Positions 6,240 through 14,824 of a DNA stretch of 17,092 bases are shown here, piece after piece. The position numbers and the translations under genes were made by a program. The notes beneath the pieces are model-generated. The model searched no databases and had not been told where the DNA came from. It worked only from the letters and a program-made list of their open reading frames with translations. The DNA comes from JAQBGV01 sp032128395 (lineage in GTDB: Bacteria > Planctomycetota > UBA8108 > UBA1146), in assembly GCA_032128395.1 (NCBI GenBank), contig JAQBGV010000157.1, positions 1 to 17,092 of the forward strand, read 5' to 3'. Numbering within the stretch: position 1 is the stretch's first letter; every line of letters begins with the position of its first letter.

Positions 6240-7433
6240 ATGTTGCGGTGGGTGCTGATCGTCATCGCGCTCGGATTCACCTCGGTCGTCCAAGGCCAGT
6301 GCCCGACCGGCGGCAACCTCTTCCAGCGAGGAGATGTGAACGCCGACAGCTCGATCGACATCTCCGATCCGGTGCGGGTTCTCCTGTATCTCTTCGCGTC
6401 GGCGACCCAGTACCCGCTCGACTGCCTCGACGCTGCGGATGCGAACGACGACGACACCGTGACCATCGCGGACCCCGTGATGTTGCTCGACTTCCTCTTC
6501 TCGGCGACCGGGCCCCTGCCCGCTCCCTTCCGCGTCTGCGGCGATGACCTGGGTTCCCCGCTCGGATGCGACGCCTACCTGCCGTGCTCGGGTCTCGCCA
6601 CGGGGCCGGTCCCCGAGGGGTGGATCCACGGGTCCGCCAACTGCGCAACGAACCCCGACCCTCCGTTCCAGGTGCAGGCCTACGACGAGAACACGTTCAT
6701 CCTGCGGCAGAACATGTGCGTCCACTTCGAGGGTCCGTTCCAGTATCTCCTCTTCGGTGACGACAAGGTCCTGCTGCAAGACACGGGAGCGACCGCCAGC
6801 GCCGCCGCTTCGCCGATCCGGGCGACGGTTGGGGGGATCATCGACCAGTGGCTGATCGATCACGGCCAGGCGTCCATCGAGTTGGTAGTCACACACTCGC
6901 ACAGCCACGGCGACCACGTCGCGGGGGATGGGCAGTTCATCGGACAGCCGAACACGACCGTGGTCGGGACGAGCCTCGCTGCGGTGACGAGCTTCTTCGG
7001 GATCACGAATTGGCCGGAGCAGATCGTCTGTTACGACCTCGGCGGCCGAATCCTCGACATCGTCCCGATCCCGGGCCACGAATCGCGCCATATCGCAGTC
7101 TACGACCGAAACACGGGAATCCTACTCACCGGGGACTCCCTCTATCCGGGCTTTCTCTTCGTCTTCGGCCAGAACAACTGGAACAGCTACAAGGCGAGCA
7201 TCGCGCGCCTGGTCGACTTCACGCTCACGCGCCCGATCTCGCACGTCCTCGGTACCCACATCGAGATGTCGAACCAACCGGGTATCGCGTATCCCTATGG
7301 GTCGAACTACCAACCGGCGGAGCACACTCTCGCACTCGACTTCTCCCACCTCCTCGAGCTGGACAGCGCTCTCCAATCCCTCCCGAGCCCGATCCTGCAG
7401 ATCCACGACGACTTCATCATCAGTGGACAGTAG
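6240..7433 (+). CDS. Secreted metallo-beta-lactamase fold protein with N-terminal dockerin-like module
   Basis: A 397-residue exported protein. A signal peptide (MLRWVLIVIALGFTSVVQG) is followed by a dockerin-like tandem EF-hand module at residues 30-116: RGDVNADSSIDISDP then ADANDDDTVTIADP, each followed by an L-x-x-L-F helix, and closed by VCGDDLGSPLGC and YLPC. The rest (about 130-390) is an MBL domain with a complete metal site: H221-S-H223-G-D225-H226, H280 in IPGHESRH, D299 in TGDSL, and H340 in LGTHIEMS. The order resembles glyoxalase II-like MBLs, so hydrolysis of a thioester, lactone or similar bond is possible, but substrate is unknown. It follows the DUF3299-like gene by 25 bases and likely ends the operon. 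Dockerin-like modules normally sit at a C-terminus, so this N-terminal position is unusual. Confidence 0.85.
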   Translation: MLRWVLIVIALGFTSVVQGQCPTGGNLFQRGDVNADSSIDISDPVRVLLYLFASATQYPLDCLDAADANDDDTVTIADPVMLLDFLFSATGPLPAPFRVCGDDLGSPLGCDAYLPCSGLATGPVPEGWIHGSANCATNPDPPFQVQAYDENTFILRQNMCVHFEGPFQYLLFGDDKVLLQDTGATASAAASPIRATVGGIIDQWLIDHGQASIELVVTHSHSHGDHVAGDGQFIGQPNTTVVGTSLAAVTSFFGITNWPEQIVCYDLGGRILDIVPIPGHESRHIAVYDRNTGILLTGDSLYPGFLFVFGQNNWNSYKASIARLVDFTLTRPISHVLGTHIEMSNQPGIAYPYGSNYQPAEHTLALDFSHLLELDSALQSLPSPILQIHDDFIISGQ

Positions 7434-7579
7434 CGGCTACGATGCGCGGGGGAACGGCAGACTCGCCTCCGAGCCGTACTGTCCTTCTGCGGACGGCAGG
7501 GCAGGCCCGGGCTCGCCGCGCGTTCGCGTCCCGTCCCGCCAGGATCGTGCTACGATCCGACCGCGAGTGGGGAGAGGTG

Positions 7580-10500
7580 ATGCGCGGTTTCATTCCATTC
7601 AGAAACGCACTGCTGGTGGTGATCGGTCTCGGCCCCCTGATGTCGGCGGGGTTGCCTGGGATGCCGCCCGAGGATCGGGCGGTCGCTAGCGACGCCGACA
7701 CCTCGGACGACCAGCCGGCCGACTACGACCGTTCGATTCGGCCGATCCTCTCCGATCGCTGCTTTCCCTGCCATGGCCCCGATGCGGCGGCTCGCAAGAA
7801 GAACCTGCGATTCGATGTGGAGGAGAGCGCTCTGGGAGAGCGACCCTCGGGCGCCGCCATCGTCGCGGGAGATCCGTCGCGAAGCGAGATGATCCGGCGG
7901 CTTCGCTCGACCGACCTCGACGACCGGATGCCTCCCCCGGAGTCGAAGCTCGAGGTCTCGCCCGAGGAGATCGCGCAGATCGAGAACTGGATCGCCGAGG
8001 GGGCCCCCTTCGATCGGCATTGGGCGTTCGTCGCCGCCAAGCCACCGCCACTTCCTTCGATCCAAGGCGAATCGTGGCCGCAGCGCCCGCTCGATCGATT
8101 CGTGCTCTCACGGCTGGAGAAGTCCGGGCTCGCCCCTGCCGCCGAGGCCGATCGGACCACCCTGGCGCGGCGGTCGTCGTTCCTCCTGACCGGGCTCGCC
8201 CCCGAGCTGCCGCAACTCGACTCGTTCCTCGCCGACGAAGCGCCGGACGCGTGGGAGCGCTGGGTCGATGCTCTGCTCGACTCTCCCGCCTACGGAGAAC
8301 GGATGGCGAGCCACTGGCTCGATGTCGCCCGCTACGCGGATAGCTACGGGTATCAATCGGACGTGCACCGACCGATGTGGCAGTGGCGCGACTGGGTGAT
8401 CGAAGCATTCAACGCGAACCTCCGCTTCGACCAGTTCATCACCTGGCAGGTGGCGGGGGACCTCATCGACGACGCCACTCCTGATCAGCGGCTCGCGACC
8501 GCTTTTCAACGGCTGCATCGGCAGACGAACGAGGGAGGCAGCGTCGAAGAGGAGTTCCGCATCGAGTACGTGGCGGACCGGACGCAGACCTTCGCCACTG
8601 GTTTTCTTGGTCTGACCCTCGAGTGCGCCCGCTGCCACGACCACAAATTCGACCCGATCGAGCAGCGCGAGTATTACGCACTGTCGGCGTTCTTCTCCAA
8701 CATCGATGAGAGCGGGCTGTACTCACACTTCACAGCGGCGGTCCCGACTCCGGCGATGTCGATTCCTGAGCCTGGGGCTGCGCAACAGATCTCCACTCTA
8801 GAAGCAGAGGTCGAGCGTACCCGTCAGCGCGTGGCCGCGCTCGAGACATCGCGCCGAGGGGAATTCGACCGCTGGTTGGACCTGCAGCGGGGAGATCTCC
8901 CCGAAGTCACCCTCGAACAGTTCGCCGTGGTCTTCGAGACCCACCCCGTCGACGTCTCCGCGCGATTTTCCTTCGAGGAGATCACCGAGGGCCAATCGAG
9001 CAATTCCGCGGATCCTTCCCACCCAGCGAAGGTCCCGGCCACGATCACCCTCAACGACGGGGCTTCCGGCCGGGCGATCGAGCTGACTGGCGACGACGCG
9101 GTGCTCCTCGACGGACTCGGCGCATTCAGTCGGAGCGACCCGTTCACTATCTCTCTTTGGATCTGGGCCCCGGAGGTGATGGAGCGGGCGGTAGTCTTGC
9201 ACCGCTCGCGTGCGTGGACCGACGCCGGGAGCCAGGGTTATCAGATTCTCATCGAGGACGGACATCTCACGGCCGCGTTGATTCACTTCTGGCCCGGCGA
9301 CGCCATCGCGGTCGCCACCGTCGATCGTCTCGAGCCGAGGAGCTGGACTCACGTGGTTCTCTCCTACGACGGATCGAGCCGGGCGAGCGGACTCTGCTTG
9401 TGGGTCAACGGAAACGCCGCTCCCGCTCGAGTCGTCCGCGATCACCTTCGATCCCCGATCACCGGCGGGGATCCGTACTTCGCCGTCGGAGAACGATTCC
9501 GAGATCGCGGCTTCGCCGGCGGCCGCGTCGACGAGCTGCTCGTGCTGAACCGGGAGATCTCCGGCCTGGAGGTGCGCCGGCTCTTTTCGGAGGGATCGCC
9601 CTCGAGCGCTGAGGCGAAAGTCGGCGACGCACTCGCGGCGCTCTACCGATGGTGGCTCTTGGCTATTGACGAAGAGAGCCGCAGCGCCCGGGCCGAACTC
9701 ACCGCGGCGCGGAAGCAGCTCGCCGTGGTCACCGACGCGCAGCCCAGGATCATGGTGATGGCGGAACTCGAATCGAAGCGACCGACGCACATCCTCGGGC
9801 GCGGACGGTATGACTCTCCCGGCGAAGTGATCGCTCCCGGTGTCCCTGCGATTTTCCCTCCTCTTCCCGGTAAGGGGCCCCCCGATCGCCTCATCCTGGC
9901 CCGGTGGCTCGTCTCCCCCGATCACCCCCTGACCGCGAGGGTCGCGGTCAACCGGCTCTGGCAACTCACCTTCGGCGAGGGGATCGTCGCGACGTCGGAG
10001 GACTTCGGCACCCAAGGGGCGCGCCCCACTCACCCGGAGCTCCTCGACCATTTGGCGAGCGAATTCATCGCATCGGGGTGGGACGTGAAGCAGATGCTCC
10101 GGCAGATCCTCATGTCGAGTACGTGGAGACAATCCTCGGCCGCCTCCGCGGAGCTCGTCGAGCGCGACCCCGACAATCGCCTGCTCGCCCGCGGTCCCAC
10201 CTTGCGAATGTCGGCGGAGATGGTCCGCGACCAAGCGCTTCAGTCGAGCGGCTTGTTGGTGAAATCGATCGGAGGGCCGAGCGTACTGCCGTATCAACCC
10301 GCCGGACTGTGGGAGGAGAAGAGTGGTCAGAAATACGTGCCCTCCACTGGGGATGGGCTCTACCGCCGGAGCCTCTATACTTTCTGGAAGAGGACCTCGC
10401 CTCCTCCCACGATGATGATCTTCGACGCCTCCAAGCGAGACGTTTGCGTGACCCGCCGGCACCGGACCAGCACGCCGATGCAATCGCTAGTATTGATGAA

Positions 10501-10819
10501 CGACCCGCAATTCGTCGAGGCGGCGCGAATGCTCGCGAGGCGGGTGATGCAAGAGGTGGGGGACGACCCCGCAGAAGCGATCGCCCTCGCGTTTCGCCTG
10601 CTCACGGGTCGAGGTGCCGAAGCCGAGGAGGCGGACATCTTGCTCGGCCTCTACGAAGATCTCCGAGCGGGGTTCCGCGAGGACCCCGGTGCGGCGAAGC
10701 GCCTCCTCTCCATCGGGGAGAGTCCCTGCGATGCGGCGCTCGACCCCATCGATTGGGCCTCGATGACGGCGGTCGGTTCGCTGCTCTTCATCCATGACGA
10801 GACGACGCGGCTGAGGTGA
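7580..10819 (+). CDS. Planctomycete PSCyt1/DUF1549/LamG/DUF1553 protein
   Basis: A 1079-residue exported multidomain protein. Order: weak signal or anchor segment (about 8-30); planctomycete cytochrome c domain PSCyt1 with heme motif C61-F-P-C64-H65 and KKNLRFDVEES; DUF1549 (about 172-385) with HWLDVARYADSYGYQSD and a second C349-A-R-C-H motif followed by DHKFDPI; a short coiled coil (about 395-430); a LamG/concanavalin-like domain (about 460-670) with FTISLWIW, WTHVVLSYDGS and GRVDELLVLNREIS; and DUF1553 (about 773-1045) with NRLWQLTFGEGIV and RHRTSTPMQSLVLMNDP. The family is abundant in planctomycetes; redox or polysaccharide-related roles have been proposed but none is established. ATG 7580 is chosen because GGGGAGAGG precedes it and the open frame upstream overlaps the MBL gene. 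The partner DUF1501 gene follows after 4 bases. Confidence 0.92.
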   Translation: MRGFIPFRNALLVVIGLGPLMSAGLPGMPPEDRAVASDADTSDDQPADYDRSIRPILSDRCFPCHGPDAAARKKNLRFDVEESALGERPSGAAIVAGDPSRSEMIRRLRSTDLDDRMPPPESKLEVSPEEIAQIENWIAEGAPFDRHWAFVAAKPPPLPSIQGESWPQRPLDRFVLSRLEKSGLAPAAEADRTTLARRSSFLLTGLAPELPQLDSFLADEAPDAWERWVDALLDSPAYGERMASHWLDVARYADSYGYQSDVHRPMWQWRDWVIEAFNANLRFDQFITWQVAGDLIDDATPDQRLATAFQRLHRQTNEGGSVEEEFRIEYVADRTQTFATGFLGLTLECARCHDHKFDPIEQREYYALSAFFSNIDESGLYSHFTAAVPTPAMSIPEPGAAQQISTLEAEVERTRQRVAALETSRRGEFDRWLDLQRGDLPEVTLEQFAVVFETHPVDVSARFSFEEITEGQSSNSADPSHPAKVPATITLNDGASGRAIELTGDDAVLLDGLGAFSRSDPFTISLWIWAPEVMERAVVLHRSRAWTDAGSQGYQILIEDGHLTAALIHFWPGDAIAVATVDRLEPRSWTHVVLSYDGSSRASGLCLWVNGNAAPARVVRDHLRSPITGGDPYFAVGERFRDRGFAGGRVDELLVLNREISGLEVRRLFSEGSPSSAEAKVGDALAALYRWWLLAIDEESRSARAELTAARKQLAVVTDAQPRIMVMAELESKRPTHILGRGRYDSPGEVIAPGVPAIFPPLPGKGPPDRLILARWLVSPDHPLTARVAVNRLWQLTFGEGIVATSEDFGTQGARPTHPELLDHLASEFIASGWDVKQMLRQILMSSTWRQSSAASAELVERDPDNRLLARGPTLRMSAEMVRDQALQSSGLLVKSIGGPSVLPYQPAGLWEEKSGQKYVPSTGDGLYRRSLYTFWKRTSPPPTMMIFDASKRDVCVTRRHRTSTPMQSLVLMNDPQFVEAARMLARRVMQEVGDDPAEAIALAFRLLTGRGAEAEEADILLGLYEDLRAGFREDPGAAKRLLSIGESPCDAALDPIDWASMTAVGSLLFIHDETTRLR

Positions 10820-10823
10820 ACGG

Positions 10824-12245
10824 ATGAGTCGAGAGAAGAACCCTGATCGAGAGGCGACCCGGAGAGAGTTTCTGGCGAGAGCGGCCGGGCTCGCGGCGGG
10901 TGGCGCGTTGTGGGGTGGTCTGCCGACACCCTGCGCAGCGCTCGAGACGCCGCAACCTCACTTCCGGCCGCGTGCGCGACGAGTCATCTGGCTCTTCCAG
11001 AGCGGGGGGCCCTCTCAGCTCGATCTCTTCGATCCAAAGGCAGCGCTGACGGTGCGACAAGGCGAGGAGCTTCCCGCCTCGGTCCGGCTGGGACAGCGTC
11101 TCACAGGAATGTCTGGAAATCAGTCCTCGATGCCGCTGGTGGGGAGCCCCTTCCAGTTCGCGGCCCACGGCGAGAGCGGCGCACAGATCAGCGAGCTCTT
11201 GCCGCACACCGCGAAGATCGCCGATCAGCTCTGCATCGTTCTTTCGATGCATACCCGGGCGATCAACCACGATCCGGCGATCACCTTCGTGCAGACCGGT
11301 TCGGAGATCGCGGGGAGGCCGTCGATCGGGGCTTGGCTCTCGTACGGTCTGGGGGCGGGAAACCCCGATCTGCCGGCGAGCATCGCGATGGTGACTCAGA
11401 ACAAGGGGGGACAACCGCTCTACGCGCGCCTCTGGGGAGCGGGTTTCATCCCATCGCAACACCAAGGAATCCAATTTCGACCGGGACGCGATCCAGTACT
11501 CTTCCTCAACGATCCCGACGGACTCTCCCGCCCGATGCGCCGTCGCATGCTCGATGCCCTCCTCGACCTGCATCGTCTCCAAGCCCCCGAGAACGATCGC
11601 GCCATCCACGAAGTGAACACCCGCAACGAGCTCGCCTGGCGGATGCAAGATTCCCTCCCCGAGGTCGCCGACCTCTCCGATGAACCGGAAGGGACGTTCG
11701 AGTTGTACGGGGAGGACTCCCGCACTCCCGGAACCTTCGCCGCCAACTGCATCCTGGCCCGTCCCCTCGCCGAACGAGGGGTGCGTTTCACCCAGCTCTT
11801 CCACCAGGGTTGGGACCAGCACGGCAATCTCCCGGGCGCGCTGCGCACTCAGTGCCGCGAGACCGACCAGGCCTCCGCGGCGCTCGTCATCGACCTCGAA
11901 CGCCGCGGGTTGCTCGAGGACACCCTCGTCGTTTGGGGCGGCGAATTCGGCCGGACCAACTACTGTCAGGGAAAACTGACTCCGGAGGGTTTCGGAAGAG
12001 ATCACCATCCACGCTGCTTCACGATCTGGCTCGCCGGAGGAGGGGTCCGGGAGGGCCTCACCTACGGGGCGACCGATGAACTCGGCTACAACATCACCGA
12101 GAACCCGGTGGACGTGCACGATCTTCAGGCGACGATCCTCCACATCCTCGGCATCGACCACGAGCGCCTCACGTACAAATTTCAGGGCAGACGATATCGA
12201 CTCACCGATGTCCACGGAGAGGTTGTCGAAGCGTTGCTCGCGTAA
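10824..12245 (+). CDS. DUF1501 family protein, Tat-exported
   Basis: A 473-residue protein of the DUF1501 family (alkaline phosphatase/sulfatase-like superfamily). The N-terminus has a twin-arginine signal, T-R13-R14-E-F-L, followed by ARAAGLAAGGALWGG, so it is probably exported folded by the Tat system. Family hallmarks are readable: VIWLFQSGGPSQLDLFDPK near residue 53, MHTRAINHDPA, GWDQHGNL, and VVWGGEFGRTNYC followed by GRDHHPRCFTIWLAGGGVREG and TDELGYN. The His and Asp residues in these motifs suggest a metal site like that of its superfamily, though catalysis has not been shown for DUF1501 as far as I know. It starts 4 bases after the DUF1553 stop, as is usual: the two families are almost always paired. 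Length is normal and the gene looks intact. Confidence 0.93.
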   Translation: MSREKNPDREATRREFLARAAGLAAGGALWGGLPTPCAALETPQPHFRPRARRVIWLFQSGGPSQLDLFDPKAALTVRQGEELPASVRLGQRLTGMSGNQSSMPLVGSPFQFAAHGESGAQISELLPHTAKIADQLCIVLSMHTRAINHDPAITFVQTGSEIAGRPSIGAWLSYGLGAGNPDLPASIAMVTQNKGGQPLYARLWGAGFIPSQHQGIQFRPGRDPVLFLNDPDGLSRPMRRRMLDALLDLHRLQAPENDRAIHEVNTRNELAWRMQDSLPEVADLSDEPEGTFELYGEDSRTPGTFAANCILARPLAERGVRFTQLFHQGWDQHGNLPGALRTQCRETDQASAALVIDLERRGLLEDTLVVWGGEFGRTNYCQGKLTPEGFGRDHHPRCFTIWLAGGGVREGLTYGATDELGYNITENPVDVHDLQATILHILGIDHERLTYKFQGRRYRLTDVHGEVVEALLA

Positions 12246-12335
12246 CGGCTGATCCGCGAAGTCACTGCGCCTGGCGAAGCGGACGGCGTTCAGCTCGAGG
12301 CAACCACCCCGCGTACTCTGCTCAGAATGCAGATG

Positions 12336-12359
12336 GTCCGAATTCGGACGACTCCGAAT
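12336..12359. other. Overlapping palindromes between convergent genes
   Basis: GTCCGAATTCGGAC (12336-12349) is a perfect 14-base palindrome. Its right half also pairs with the following TCCGAAT: ATTCGGA (12342-12348), loop CGAC, TCCGAAT (12353-12359). The site lies in the gap 12246-12457 between the DUF1501 gene and the membrane-protein gene, which point towards each other. It could be a two-way terminator, but no T run follows, or a protein-binding site. Nothing else is recognised in this gap. Confidence 0.35.
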
Positions 12360-12457
12360 GACTGTGGTACTCGAAGTCACGTGTACTGGGTGGAGTTGCA
12401 AGCGCGCACTCTGAGCGAACCTAGGGAGCGCCTGTTGCGGTCATGGGTCATCGCGGT

Positions 12458-12913
12458 TCATCGCCAAAGGCCACCGAAGCTGTACAGAACAGCGGCCAAC
12501 CCGACCGCGGTGAGTGCGTTCGCGAGGAGTGTCCCCTTCAGCACGGTCTTGACCGGGTGCTTCCGCAGGATGAGCAGGTTGAATCCGGATTCGATGGCAA
12601 GGGTGAGGACGAAGGCCACGAGTAGATAGACTCGGAATCTCGGCATCGCTTGCGGTGAAACTTCATTGCTGCTGACCCAGGGGATCCACACGACCAACCA
12701 CCAACCTCCGTTGTGCAGGAGGGAGAGACCTACTCCTGCGACCGCGCTGATTCCATTGGATGCCAAGGAGAGCAGGCCAACTTTCACATCGACCAGAGTG
12801 TTGTGGAGTACCTTCGAGAGAACGATGGCCTCGATGGCGATGACGATCGAGATGAAGATCCAGCCAAGCGGAGTGAACGCGAGTATGCCGAAGCTCACAT
12901 TCGCGACGACCAT
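12458..12913 (-). CDS. Unknown four-helix integral membrane protein
   Basis: A 151-residue hydrophobic protein with about four transmembrane helices: roughly residues 8-35 (IFISIVIAIEAIVL), 44-65 (VGLLSLASNGISAVAGVGL), 93-115 (VYLLVAFVLTLAIESGFNLL) and 125-147 (LKGTLLANALTAVGLAAVLY). Between helices 2 and 3 is a Trp-rich loop, WWLVVWIPW. I do not recognise the family. The frame extends upstream to a TTG at 12982, but the ATG at 12913 is chosen because GGAGAAG lies 3 bases before it and the extra residues are not membrane-like. It lies 149 bases downstream of the beta-helix gene on the same strand and may be transcribed with it. By eye the DNA here is less GC-rich than the block to the left. 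A role as a small membrane accessory is only a guess. Confidence 0.7.
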   Translation of the reverse strand: MVVANVSFGILAFTPLGWIFISIVIAIEAIVLSKVLHNTLVDVKVGLLSLASNGISAVAGVGLSLLHNGGWWLVVWIPWVSSNEVSPQAMPRFRVYLLVAFVLTLAIESGFNLLILRKHPVKTVLKGTLLANALTAVGLAAVLYSFGGLWR

Positions 12914-12916
12914 TGA

Positions 12917-12923
12917 CTTCTCC
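12917..12923 (-). promoter_or_regulatory. Ribosome binding site choosing the start of the membrane-protein gene
   Basis: On the minus strand GGAGAAG precedes ATG 12913 with 3 bases between. The alternative TTG start at 12982 would place this site inside the coding region, so the site supports the shorter protein. Confidence 0.6.
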
Positions 12924-13062
12924 AGACGGGCGAACTGCAGATGCTCAGCGGGGCTCGGGCGACCAGCATCCGGGAGGACCAAAGGGGGTCGATCCCTGTG
13001 TTGCTCTTGGTTCTACGACGATTCGCCTCCGCCTCGCCCGCGGTCATCTGCTTGTTCCAGAA

Positions 13063-14748
13063 CTAGTTGCAGACGTACTCCCCGCAATCGAGTCCATCCG
13101 AGGTCGGATCTACTGCGCACACGGACGATGGGGGCGGTGTCGACGGACCGTTCGAGAACAAGTAGCTCAACCCATGGATCGGATCTGCCATGTCGACCGC
13201 TCCGTCGTCGTTGAAGTCGATTGCATCGAGGCAGGCGGCAGCACCGTTGTCGATCAGATAACTCAGTCCATAGACCGGATCCCCGATGTCGATGAGCGCA
13301 TCTCCGTTCGCGTCCCCACGGATGAACGCTCCCTCCGGGATTCCCTGAAACTCGTAGGCTCCCATGTCCACGACCGGAGCCACGCCGCAGCTCCCCGGAG
13401 CTTGTGGGCAATCGGCGCTTTGGGGATCGTCGATGAAGCGGGGATTCCCGTCGAGATCGGTCAGGATCCCCGCGAGCGGCGGGGAGAACAGTCCCGCATC
13501 GATGCAGGGCGATCCTGGTGCCAATCGATACTCTCCGGGACTGGGTTCGAGGAACATCGGATCGAGGCCGATGTTCCCCGATCCACCGAGTTGGCCCGTG
13601 AGACCCTGGATGCAGCAGAAACTGATGGAAGGTACATCCGAGTCTCCCGCCAACTGAGCCGACTCCGCCATGCCAACACCGTCGGAATTCCCCCAGACCA
13701 CGCAACTCGTCAGCTGCGGCGCGTCGATGGAATCGTCGTGAAACAGCCCGCCGCCCAGTTGCGTCGCCCCGTTGTCGGCGATCGTGCAATTCGCAACGAC
13801 TGCTTCCAGGCTCCCCGCATCTCGGTCCGTGCCGATGCCAGCTCCATTCGTCGCAGAATTCTGGAAGAACCCGCAGTTCGCGACGGTCAGATTTCCGCCC
13901 GTGTACCAGAATCCCCCACCCATGTCCGCTGAGTTTCCAACGAACTCACAGTGCGAAACTGTGAAGATCTGCACTTCTCCGAAGAGGCCACCCCCGCGCA
14001 CGCCCGCGGAGTTCTCGATGAACCGGCATCGCGAGAAGGTTGCCTGGAAACTCCGTGTGCTGACTCCACCCCCAACTCCTTCGGAGACGTTTCCCACGAA
14101 AGTGCAGTCAGCGACGTCGCCTCCACTGGAATTTCTGAAGCCCACACCGCCCCCCTCTTGGAGGGATCTATTCCCGATGAAGATACAGTGAAATGCAAAA
14201 ACGCTGGCGCCCGTATCCGCGACCAGTCCACCCCCGTAGCCATTGGAGTTGGAGGGATTCCTCGCGTTTCCCCCCGTGATCGTGAAACCGTCCACGACCG
14301 CATTGGTCGTACCGGAAAACGACCGGAGCACGTGGAAGACGTTGTCCGAGATCTCTCCCGGCACGCCGATGTCGCCGCTGAGTACGGACACGAACGCGCT
14401 GGGATCTCGCGCATCCGGATCTTCGCTCCCCGAACCCGGGTACCCCCCTCGGAGCGCGACGTCGCTCACGAGAGCGAAGGTAGCGGCTCCGGCCGTGCTG
14501 CCCGTAGGATCGGCATTCGTCTGACCTGGGAAGTACACACCATCCGCGACACGAATCTCCTCGACACCGTTCGATTCATCATCCGCAAATTCGAGCGCAT
14601 CGGCGAGGAACCGGAAGGCAGTGCCCCATGCTTGCCCATCGCCTCCCGGGAGTGCGGTCGCATCGACGTAGACGACTGGTCCCGCGTCTACCGTGGAAAA
14701 GAAGAACACGACCAAGAACACGCTGACGATCCGACTCTCGGGATTCAT
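13063..14748 (-). CDS. Secreted right-handed beta-helix protein with choice-of-anchor Q segment and C-terminal dockerin-like module
   Basis: A 561-residue exported protein. Signal peptide MNPESRIVSVFLVVFFFSTV is followed by VVYVDATALPGGDGQAWGTA, the usual entry to planctomycete beta-helix proteins. Residues about 130-390 carry repeated parallel beta-helix turns with GGG and xxNSA/GN patterns (NGYGGGLVADTGASVFAFHC, EGVGGGVSTRSF, GVRGGGLF, DMGGGFWYTGG, QLGGGLFHDD). Next comes the choice-of-anchor Q segment, with SPCIDAGL, DLDGNPRFID and VVDMGAYEFQG. The C-terminus from R477 is a dockerin-like pair, RGDANGDALIDIGDP and DFNDDGAVDMADP, ending in VCAVDPTSDGLDC and YVC. Beta-helix folds often bind or cleave polysaccharide, but no catalytic motif is identified. 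The frame reaches a TTG at 14787; ATG 14748 is chosen because it begins the signal peptide and has GAGGAG/GAGAG upstream. It follows the TPR gene by 76 bases. Confidence 0.85.
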   Translation of the reverse strand: MNPESRIVSVFLVVFFFSTVDAGPVVYVDATALPGGDGQAWGTAFRFLADALEFADDESNGVEEIRVADGVYFPGQTNADPTGSTAGAATFALVSDVALRGGYPGSGSEDPDARDPSAFVSVLSGDIGVPGEISDNVFHVLRSFSGTTNAVVDGFTITGGNARNPSNSNGYGGGLVADTGASVFAFHCIFIGNRSLQEGGGVGFRNSSGGDVADCTFVGNVSEGVGGGVSTRSFQATFSRCRFIENSAGVRGGGLFGEVQIFTVSHCEFVGNSADMGGGFWYTGGNLTVANCGFFQNSATNGAGIGTDRDAGSLEAVVANCTIADNGATQLGGGLFHDDSIDAPQLTSCVVWGNSDGVGMAESAQLAGDSDVPSISFCCIQGLTGQLGGSGNIGLDPMFLEPSPGEYRLAPGSPCIDAGLFSPPLAGILTDLDGNPRFIDDPQSADCPQAPGSCGVAPVVDMGAYEFQGIPEGAFIRGDANGDALIDIGDPVYGLSYLIDNGAAACLDAIDFNDDGAVDMADPIHGLSYLFSNGPSTPPPSSVCAVDPTSDGLDCGEYVCN

Positions 14749-14824
14749 GGGCTCTCTCGCTCCTCGTAGTTGCCGGTGTCGCCGCAACGATGCTGGGCGG
14801 CGGGGCCGAGAACGAACGCTCGCC

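Noticed and set aside
8798..10483. Open frame of 561 codons on the minus strand
   Set aside because: It is antisense to the DUF1549/LamG/DUF1553 gene, whose domains are clear; the antisense translation has no family features.
10788..12401. Open frame of 537 codons on the minus strand
   Set aside because: It is antisense to the DUF1501 gene, which has a Tat signal and all family motifs; the antisense product is low in hydrophobic structure and unrecognised.
12913..13932. Open frame of 339 codons on the plus strand
   Set aside because: It overlaps the beta-helix gene on the other strand, whose signal peptide, repeats and dockerin-like end are unambiguous.
13800..14250. Recurring GGG/GN motifs that might suggest DNA repeats or a CRISPR array
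   Set aside because: The repetition is at protein level (beta-helix turns) with irregular spacing and no identical DNA repeats. No CRISPR-like repeat-spacer pattern was seen anywhere in the window.
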